Assembly: GCA_014380105.1 (NCBI GenBank)
Contig: JACMKL010000050.1
Coordinates: 1 to 6,658, forward strand
Direction: 5' to 3'
Source: Candidatus Melainabacteria bacterium
Lineage (GTDB): Bacteria; Cyanobacteriota; Vampirovibrionia; Obscuribacterales; Obscuribacteraceae
Length of the DNA: 6,658 nucleotides
This document shows positions 1 through 5,223 of this stretch, piece after piece; the stretch's first letter is position 1; every line of letters starts with the position of its first letter. A model generated the notes under the pieces. The model searched no databases. It had not been told where the DNA came from and saw only the letters and a program-made list of their open reading frames with translations. The position numbers were made by a program, and so were the translations under genes.

Positions 1-1388
1 AACATGGTGCGGCATTCAAGCAACTGGTCTTCCATCGGATTTTTAGCGCGAGTGAAGGCAGCCATTATTGAAGCGAGGTGCAATTTAGCTTCAGTATTTT
101 TTCCTGCGCGAGATTCAGCTGCAGCCAAATTCTGCGTAATTGCTATCTGTAATTTTTCGCTCTTCTGATTAGCGACAGAATGCAAATCCAAAGCTTGCTG
201 GAAATGAACCATCGCCTTTTCGTGATTGCCAAAAGATTCTTCGACTACACCTAATGCATTGGACGCTTGCGCTTGACCGATTGCACTGGATTCTTTCTTA
301 AATAGTTCGGTTGCTTTTGCAAGCGGCGAGCGCGCTTGCTCGTAATAGCCACAACCTATTAATGAATGCGCATACCCTAATTCAAGGTTGGCGCGGGACA
401 AGTCAGGCATTGGCATCTTTTCTGGCAGCTTAGCTGTTTCTTTAAAGCATTCTTCAAAGTTGCGCAGCGCATTGCCATATTCGCCAAGACAGTAATAACA
501 ATTGGCGATACAAGCCAAGGCTACCGGCATGCTGGCAGGATTTTTGCTGTTGCGTGCGGTGGCGAGCGCTCTGTTGGCTTCTTCTAATGCAGCTGTATAT
601 AGACCCAGACCGAGCATTACTGATGTAGATGCAACACGCTTCGCGACGCTGGAGTGGTACTCGCCGCCTTGCTCTAGATAAGTTGCGCATGATTGCAAGA
701 ACATCAATGACTCTTTCAATTTGCCCATTCTAAGAAGTACGCCGGCGCAAATTGCAGTTAATTGAGCTGAGTCGGTAGCGCTTGTATTTCCCACTTCCTG
801 ATAGTTTTTCAAAGCCAGTTCAAGCTGATTGCCAGCCCAAACACTGTTGTCTAAACCAAAATAAGCCTGAGCGAGTGCAACGCGAGCCTTCCCAAGGTCA
901 GCCTTGTTGCTTGTTTCTCCAAGAATTTCGATGGCGTTTTCGCCCATGTATTTAGCTTTAACGTATTGTCCGCGCGAGAGGAAGATGCGGCACATATTGG
1001 TCAATTGGCGTCCTTGACCTTCCGCATACTTCATCTCAAGGCACAGACCATAGGCTTCTTGCCACTTGATCAAAGCCTGATCGGCCATGTTACTACCGAA
1101 AAGTTTTTCGCCTTCTTTCTCCAGTTTGTGCACTTTCTCCATCGATTCGGGAGTCTGTGGCAATTCTGGCATGGCAGTCGGAACTTGCTGAATTGTTCCT
1201 GGCGTCATCATATTCTCAAGCCCGGCTGGTCTGCCCGGCTCTGCAGTTTTGATTTTGATATCACCAAGTTGAGGCGGTATCACAAATTCTTTAGCAGGTC
1301 CGACGGGCTTCTGAGCATCGTCAGCGTAAGCACCACAGGTAGTGCTGAGTAGAAGAGCGGTCAATCCAAGTGTTGTCAGTTTTTTCAT
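1..1388 (-). CDS. Exported TPR-repeat protein, C-terminus beyond window
   Basis: An open frame runs from an ATG at 1388 down to the window edge with no stop, giving 462 N-terminal residues; I checked the frame base by base. It begins with a Sec signal peptide (Lys2-Lys3, hydrophobic core 4-17, Ala-Tyr-Ala cleavage site at 20-22). A Pro-rich linker follows to about residue 80, then helical repeats to the end. TPR-like units are clearest near residues 244-280, 288-321, 332-366 and 377-410; the last has the spaced pattern ALGVVEESFGNHEKAMVHF. TPRs are protein-protein interaction scaffolds, so I infer a periplasmic or surface-exposed binding protein, but no partner or pathway can be read from it. 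The predicted mature part has ten cysteines (116, 133, 214, 234, 293, 297, 300, 314, 346, 459), many for an exported protein. The Shine-Dalgarno match is poor (GGAA about 15 nt upstream); the start is chosen because it gives an intact signal peptide. It is transcribed divergently from glpD. No enzymatic domain is visible; one could lie in the missing C-terminus. Confidence 0.85.
   Translation of the reverse strand, partial: MKKLTTLGLTALLLSTTCGAYADDAQKPVGPAKEFVIPPQLGDIKIKTAEPGRPAGLENMMTPGTIQQVPTAMPELPQTPESMEKVHKLEKEGEKLFGSNMADQALIKWQEAYGLCLEMKYAEGQGRQLTNMCRIFLSRGQYVKAKYMGENAIEILGETSNKADLGKARVALAQAYFGLDNSVWAGNQLELALKNYQEVGNTSATDSAQLTAICAGVLLRMGKLKESLMFLQSCATYLEQGGEYHSSVAKRVASTSVMLGLGLYTAALEEANRALATARNSKNPASMPVALACIANCYYCLGEYGNALRNFEECFKETAKLPEKMPMPDLSRANLELGYAHSLIGCGYYEQARSPLAKATELFKKESSAIGQAQASNALGVVEESFGNHEKAMVHFQQALDLHSVANQKSEKLQIAITQNLAAAESRAGKNTEAKLHLASIMAAFTRAKNPMEDQLLECRTM
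1323..1388 (-). other. Sec signal peptide of the TPR protein
   Basis: The first 22 codons give Lys2-Lys3, then a hydrophobic stretch (Leu4 to Thr17), then Cys-Gly-Ala-Tyr-Ala before Asp-Asp. Ala-Tyr-Ala at 20-22 fits signal peptidase I. Cys18 is preceded by Ser-Thr-Thr, which is a poor lipobox, so lipoprotein processing is less likely though not excluded. Confidence 0.75.
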
Positions 1389-1398
1389 CGTTTTTTCA
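1379..1398. repeat. Tandem GTTTTTTCA repeat over the TPR gene start
   Basis: The 9-mer GTTTTTTCA occurs at 1379-1387 and again at 1390-1398, an 11-bp period. On the coding strand this reads TGAAAAAAC twice, once just before and once across the ATG at 1388-1386. Each copy has a six-A tract. It may simply reflect the A-rich start region and Lys-Lys codons. Confidence 0.6.
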
Positions 1399-1423
1399 CG
1401 TAATTCCAAATGGCGCAGCAGTT

Positions 1424-1436
1424 TCACTTCAAGTGA
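1424..1436. promoter_or_regulatory. Candidate operator palindrome TCACTTcAAGTGA
   Basis: The sequence is a perfect 6-bp inverted repeat around one central base. It is flanked by a looser pair, CAGT at 1419-1422 and ACTG at 1441-1444. It lies 36-48 bp upstream of the TPR start codon, where a repressor or a 5'-UTR element could act. The size and symmetry suit a dimeric helix-turn-helix regulator, but I cannot name one and no second copy was noticed in the window. Confidence 0.3.
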
Positions 1437-1764
1437 TCTCACTGGCTGAACATTTTTTCTTAGCGTCAACATTTTCCGTTAAGCACGGATTTGAGTCTCC
1501 AAGCCCGGGGAGCAAATGCGCATGAACCCAGTTTTGCATTTAGAAGGATAGGCTATACCGCTTGAAATTACCTTGTAGTTATCACAGCTTCAGACAATAT
1601 GGGCAAAAAATAAGGTTTCAGCATCAAAGTAAATTCCCAAAAGTGGCTTCCTGTGAACGTTTGAGCATAAGGACACTGGAGGCACATATCCCAATGTATA
1701 TGCGATTCGCTTAGCATTGCTAAATTCCAACGTGTCACAATAGCTGTGCAAAGCAGTAAATTTT

Positions 1765-1781
1765 AAGGAAACCCGCAAGGA
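1765..1781 (+). promoter_or_regulatory. Ribosome-binding region of glpD
   Basis: Two Shine-Dalgarno-like cores precede the ATG at 1784: AAGGAA at 1765-1770, 13 nt away, and AAGGA at 1777-1781, only 2 nt away. Neither spacing is ideal, but the region supports initiation at 1784 better than at the in-frame ATG at 1820 (Met13), which has no purine-rich box at a normal distance. Confidence 0.5.
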
Positions 1782-1783
1782 CA

Positions 1784-3478
1784 ATGAAGCGCCGAAGTCA
1801 AGCAGTAGAAACAGTAAATATGCGGGAGTTTGACGTGGCTGTCATCGGAGGTGGGATTGTTGGCGCCGGAATTGCGCAAGACGCCGCCTCTCGCGGACTC
1901 TCGGTCGTTCTGATTGAAAAGCACGACTTCGCCTCCGGCACGTCCAGCAAAACCACAAAGCTTATCCACGGCGGCTTACGCTACCTTGAGCAATTGCATT
2001 TTGGCTTAACAAAGCAACTTCTACACGAACGGGCGCTGCTCGAACAACTGGCTCCACACTTGGTTAGAGATTTTTCCTTTATCCTGCCAGTCCTCAAAGA
2101 TCGCAAGTTTTTTGGCTTCAAAGCTCAACTGGGTCTTACTCTCTATGATTTTCTGGCCTCAGACGTCATGAAAGACCACAAGCACTCCAGGCTCAGCCAG
2201 AGAGAAGTAATGGAGTCCGCGCCAGCGCTTTCCTATAATGCAATTGCTACAGGACTGAAATTCCACGACTGCATTACCGATGATGCTCGCATGGTCATGG
2301 AAGTAATAAAATCTGCCTGCCAGGAAGGCGCACTGGCAATTAACTATTTGGAAGTAAGAGATTTCGTTCGCGATGGTGACCGATTGGTCGCAATTAAGTG
2401 TCACGATAGATATACAGGCGCCGACATGGAAATACGCGCCAAAGCTTTCGTGAATGCAGCAGGAATTTGGTCCGACAAACTGATGAAGATGATTGATCCG
2501 AGCTGGATAGACCGCTGTACTCCCGCTAAAGGCATCCACATCATGGTTCCGCAATCGGCTTTTGAGACCAACACCGCCTTATTCTTGCCTACAAAAGATG
2601 GGCGATATGTATTTGTGGTGCCATGGCAACGGGCAGTCATGATAGGGACCACAGACACATCTTACGAAGGAGACAACAACAATCCACTCGCCACCGTGGA
2701 CGAAGTAGATTATCTAATTTCAGTTGTGAATAGTTATACAGGGAAGAAACAGCTCAGTCGCGCAGACGTAATTGCGACATGGGCGGGGCTTCGCCCTCTG
2801 GTTGGTCCACCAGACAAAGGTGACGGCAAAGCAACCAGTAATATTTCGCGTGAGCATCTTATCTATGTCGGACCAGGAAAAATTGTCGGACTAATCGGTG
2901 GCAAACTGACAAACTATCGCATCATGGCTGACGAAGTCATGTCAAAAGTTCTGGCACAACATCCCGATCTGGCAGCAACTGCAAAGCCGACTCGAACCTC
3001 AAAAATGATGTTGGGCGGATTCACCGATAAAAATGAATTTCTGGCAACAACTGCACAAATTGCGGCCCGAGCCAGAAGGCTCAGCATTGAGCCTGCCACG
3101 CTCGACCATCTTATTGCCAGCTACGGTAAAGACGCAGATGAGATTTTGAATTATGTTGAAACTGACCCACAATTGGCAGAGAGAGTCTGTCCTGACTTCC
3201 CACCCATCATGGCTGAAATTCCGTTTTGCGTTCTAAACGAATCTGCAATGTCACTGGAAGACATTTTGTTCAGACGAATGCGCCTGGGCATGGTGCACCA
3301 GGGGCAGTGCCTCGACGCCGGACCTAAAGTAGCCAATTTGGTGAGAACTTACCTGGGCTGGGACGAAAATCGTGCTCGCGTGGAACTCGATACCTTACAA
3401 AGTATTGTCGCCGAACACATGCAATCGTCACATACATTCGAATCATCCCACGCGTTTTCATCTACACCAGGAACATAA
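1784..3478 (+). CDS. glpD: FAD-dependent glycerol-3-phosphate dehydrogenase
   Basis: GlpD (EC 1.1.5.3) oxidises sn-glycerol-3-phosphate to dihydroxyacetone phosphate and passes electrons through FAD to the quinone pool, as a peripheral inner-membrane enzyme. The 564-residue length fits the family. An N-terminal Rossmann FAD-binding motif, VIGGGIVGAG, spans about 20-29, with Glu45 ending the second strand. The family-specific stretch FASGTSSKTTKLIHGGLRYL follows at 49-68. Arg337 in TWAGLRP and Lys374 in GGKLTNYR match family residues linked to substrate binding. A C-terminal DAO_C-like helical domain follows, with SLEDILFRRMRLG near 490-502. The length and DAO_C ending favour GlpD over the anaerobic subunit GlpA, and no glpB or glpC is seen. 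The last 20 or so residues, Ser/His/Thr-rich, look unconserved. Met1 at 1784 adds 12 residues before Met13, where homology begins, so Met13 (1820) is an alternative start. The gene leads a tight two-gene unit with the reductase at 3482. No glycerol kinase or facilitator gene lies in the window. Confidence 0.95.
   Translation: MKRRSQAVETVNMREFDVAVIGGGIVGAGIAQDAASRGLSVVLIEKHDFASGTSSKTTKLIHGGLRYLEQLHFGLTKQLLHERALLEQLAPHLVRDFSFILPVLKDRKFFGFKAQLGLTLYDFLASDVMKDHKHSRLSQREVMESAPALSYNAIATGLKFHDCITDDARMVMEVIKSACQEGALAINYLEVRDFVRDGDRLVAIKCHDRYTGADMEIRAKAFVNAAGIWSDKLMKMIDPSWIDRCTPAKGIHIMVPQSAFETNTALFLPTKDGRYVFVVPWQRAVMIGTTDTSYEGDNNNPLATVDEVDYLISVVNSYTGKKQLSRADVIATWAGLRPLVGPPDKGDGKATSNISREHLIYVGPGKIVGLIGGKLTNYRIMADEVMSKVLAQHPDLAATAKPTRTSKMMLGGFTDKNEFLATTAQIAARARRLSIEPATLDHLIASYGKDADEILNYVETDPQLAERVCPDFPPIMAEIPFCVLNESAMSLEDILFRRMRLGMVHQGQCLDAGPKVANLVRTYLGWDENRARVELDTLQSIVAEHMQSSHTFESSHAFSSTPGT
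3469..3473 (+). promoter_or_regulatory. Ribosome-binding site inside the 3' end of glpD
   Basis: AGGAA lies 8 nt before the GTG start at 3482 and is embedded in the last codons of glpD. This good spacing decides the GTG start. It also means ribosomes finishing glpD pass directly over the site, favouring coupled translation. Confidence 0.6.
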
Positions 3479-3481
3479 GCC

Positions 3482-4483
3482 GTGAATGTATTAGTGACCG
3501 GAATATTGTCAGAAAAGGCAGCACAACGACTCAATCAAATTGCCACAGTCGACACATACGAATCAGATGATGCACTTTCAGAAGAGCAAGTGGTGGCAAG
3601 ACTCGACGGCAAAAACGCTTTAGTATGCCTGCTTGGTGACAAGATAGATGCGCGACTTTTAGACAAATGCCCAGACTTAAAATTAGTCGCAAATGTAGCT
3701 GTCGGTTATGACAACATCAAAGTCGCCGACGCAACTTCCAGAGGTGTGTTAATCACAAACACGCCAGGAGTTCTCGACAATGCCACAGCCGATCTTGCCT
3801 TCGGACTACTGCTTTCAGCAGCCAGAAGAATTGGCGAATCAGATCGCTTTGTGCGAGCTGGAAAATGGCAAGGCTGGTCACGCGACTTGATGCTTGGTCA
3901 GGAGTTGAATGGAAAAACTCTCGGCATCATAGGAATGGGACGGATCGGTAAAGCGTTTGCAAAACGCGCCCAGGCATTCGGTCTAAAAATCATATATACA
4001 AAAAAAAGCTCCGACCAAAGTAAAGAGTCTGAGCTTAAAGAGAGTTTTGATGCTGACAAAGTGGACCTTGACTCATTGTGCGAGCGCTCTGATTTCATCA
4101 GCATTCACTGTCCACTGACACCTGCCACGCGTCACCTGGTCGGCAGTGCTCAATTTGCTAAGATGAAGTCTGATTGCGTGCTGGTTAATACCTCCCGTGG
4201 TGCTGTCATAGACGAAGCAGCTCTTGTCGAAGCTTTATCAACAAATCGAATTGCCGCTGCCGGTCTGGATGTTTTTGAGAGAGAACCAGAGGTTTCGCCA
4301 GGATTATTGAAACTGGAAAATGTTGTGATGACACCTCACATCGGCAGCGCTTCTCAAGAAACGCGTGACGCGATGGACGAACTGGCAATCTCAGGATTGA
4401 TTTCGGCATTCGAAAATAAGTGCCCGAAAAATGCCGTCAACCCAGAAGCCTGGGATGCATTTGTAAAGCGCCTAAAGAAATAG
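3482..4483 (+). CDS. gyaR: D-2-hydroxyacid dehydrogenase, glyoxylate/hydroxypyruvate reductase type
   Basis: This is a 333-residue cytosolic member of the D-isomer-specific 2-hydroxyacid dehydrogenase family. Such enzymes reduce 2-keto acids with NAD(P)H; the closest subgroup by eye is GyaR/GhrB/GRHPR (glyoxylate to glycolate, hydroxypyruvate to D-glycerate). Evidence includes the motif NTPGVLDNATADLAFGLLL and the dinucleotide fold GMGRIG at 151-156. The catalytic triad is complete: Arg239 in NTSRGAV, Glu268 in FEREPE and His286 in TPHIGSA. The usual acidic residue after the second Rossmann strand is absent (Tyr-Thr-Lys-Lys-Ser-Ser at 172-177), which suggests NADPH preference. The start is GTG, 3 bp after the glpD stop. 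No ACT domain is present, so PGDH-type SerA is unlikely; phosphonate or formate dehydrogenases of the same superfamily fit the motifs less well. The exact substrate is inferred, and the gene symbol is at family level only. Confidence 0.85.
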   Translation: MNVLVTGILSEKAAQRLNQIATVDTYESDDALSEEQVVARLDGKNALVCLLGDKIDARLLDKCPDLKLVANVAVGYDNIKVADATSRGVLITNTPGVLDNATADLAFGLLLSAARRIGESDRFVRAGKWQGWSRDLMLGQELNGKTLGIIGMGRIGKAFAKRAQAFGLKIIYTKKSSDQSKESELKESFDADKVDLDSLCERSDFISIHCPLTPATRHLVGSAQFAKMKSDCVLVNTSRGAVIDEAALVEALSTNRIAAAGLDVFEREPEVSPGLLKLENVVMTPHIGSASQETRDAMDELAISGLISAFENKCPKNAVNPEAWDAFVKRLKK

Positions 4484-4494
4484 TTTAGTCACGT

Positions 4495-5223
4495 TTACCA
4501 GGGTTGCTGTTCGCGATCGCGAAACAATTTCCCAGTTGGTGAGCCGTCAGCTGCTGACGCCAACCAAATGATTGTGTCGGCACCTTCTTCAACACTGCGA
4601 GCTGCGTTTTTGCCGCCCATGTCTGTTCTGACCCAACCGGGGCAGCAAGCATTGACAAGAATATTTTCGTTAGCTAATTCATCGGCAACCATGCAAGTAA
4701 GAGCATTGAGAGCCGCTTTTGAAAGGCGATAGCCCGTGTAGCCTGCACCCATTTCAGAAATTTGTCCCAGCCCTGAAGAAACATTGATTACTCTTCCATA
4801 GCGATTTTCTTTCATAAGAGGAAGTAATTCCTGAATCAACGAAAGTGCACCATAGACATTAGTCTCCATGGTGGTGCGAACATTGCCGAGCTCGCACTCC
4901 AGAATGCTCATCACTGGCTGTCCATCTTCATATTTGTCGAGCATAATACCGGCGTTGTTGACGAGCACGTCCAGGCGTCCGTAGTGCTTTCTCAAATACA
5001 ACGAAAGGTCGCGCACACTTTTCTGTGATGTGACATCAAGAGCCTGAAAATCGACATCTAAGCCTTCCGACTTAAGCGCCTCTTTAGCTTCTTTGCCCTT
5101 TGCCTCATCTCTACAAGTAAGCACCGTTTTGAAGCCGGCGGCGGCAAGAGACTTCGCAACTTCGAGACCAATGCCGCGATTAGCACCCGTGACGACTGCT
5201 ACTTTTTCTGCTACACGAGACAT
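4495..5223 (-). CDS. Short-chain dehydrogenase/reductase, carbonyl reductase-like
   Basis: A complete 242-residue classical SDR. The nucleotide-binding motif TGANRGIG spans 12-19, with Arg38 after the second strand; Arg16 and Arg38 together suggest NADP(H). Asp63 in LDVTS contacts the adenine ring in this family, and NNAG is at 89-92. The catalytic set is complete: Asn122, Ser149/Ser150 in NVSSG, Tyr165 and Lys169 in YRLSK. The tail SPTGKLFRDREQQPW resembles the C-terminal signature of carbonyl-reductase-like SDRs related to plant menthone/neomenthol reductases and animal CBR1, rather than FabG. The predicted reaction is NADPH-dependent reduction of a carbonyl compound in the cytosol; the substrate is unknown. 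The ATG at 5223 follows the TAA of the upstream serine hydrolase with no gap and has a clear AGGAG. The 3' end faces the reductase gene across 11 bp. Confidence 0.88.
   Translation of the reverse strand: MSRVAEKVAVVTGANRGIGLEVAKSLAAAGFKTVLTCRDEAKGKEAKEALKSEGLDVDFQALDVTSQKSVRDLSLYLRKHYGRLDVLVNNAGIMLDKYEDGQPVMSILECELGNVRTTMETNVYGALSLIQELLPLMKENRYGRVINVSSGLGQISEMGAGYTGYRLSKAALNALTCMVADELANENILVNACCPGWVRTDMGGKNAARSVEEGADTIIWLASAADGSPTGKLFRDREQQPW
4510..4523. repeat. 14-bp perfect palindrome containing HIP1 octamer
   Basis: TTCGCGATCGCGAA is fully self-complementary and contains GCGATCGC at 4513-4520, the HIP1 sequence known to be over-represented in many cyanobacterial genomes. It lies within the C-terminal codons of the SDR, 27 bp beyond the reductase stop codon. 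As RNA it could form a 5-bp stem with a GATC loop, but no U-tract follows on either strand, so it is not a standard intrinsic terminator. Confidence 0.6.
4535..4564. repeat. Inverted repeat in the SDR 3' coding end
   Basis: CGTCAG (4545-4550) and CTGACG (4554-4559) pair around a CTG loop. The stem continues with GTTGG (4535-4539) and CCAAC (4560-4564), leaving a 5-nt one-sided bulge, for 11 bp in total. It sits just past the convergent gene junction. No U-rich run follows on either strand. Confidence 0.45.

Larger units (their letters stand above)
1389..1783. other. Divergent intergenic region between TPR gene and glpD
   Basis: About 395 bp without a credible gene; it must hold the promoters of both flanking divergent genes. 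I see one perfect odd-centred palindrome (1424-1436), an 8-bp palindrome ATGCGCAT at 1516-1523, a CCCGGG at 1504-1509, and purine-rich Shine-Dalgarno-like sequences at 1677-1682, 1765-1770 and 1777-1781. On the minus strand there is a TTGACG hexamer at 1469-1464, but no good -10 box at the right distance. I cannot place either promoter with confidence. No tRNA-like fold or riboswitch that I recognise is present. Confidence 0.6.

Noticed and set aside
454..690. 78-codon minus-strand open frame
   Set aside because: It is a shifted frame inside the TPR gene, with Arg/Ser/Gln-rich composition typical of a shadow frame.
1329..1340. Cys18 as a lipoprotein cysteine
   Set aside because: The preceding residues Ser-Thr-Thr do not form a good lipobox, and Ala-Tyr-Ala just downstream suits signal peptidase I.
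966..1352. 128-codon plus-strand open frame
   Set aside because: It lies antisense over the TPR gene, shows no recognisable domain, and the opposite frame has a signal peptide and TPR periodicity.
1464..1469. TTGACG on the minus strand as a -35 box for the TPR gene
   Set aside because: No acceptable -10 hexamer lies 16-18 bp downstream.
1534..1559. TTGCAT with TATACC as a plus-strand promoter for glpD
   Set aside because: The spacer is only 14 bp and the site is more than 220 bp from the start codon, so support is too weak.
1590..1784. 64-codon minus-strand frame in the divergent region
   Set aside because: It starts at TTG overlapping the glpD start, has no Shine-Dalgarno that I trust, and its protein has no recognisable motif.
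2159..2554. 131-codon minus-strand frame
   Set aside because: It lies fully antisense within glpD, whose family motifs are unambiguous.
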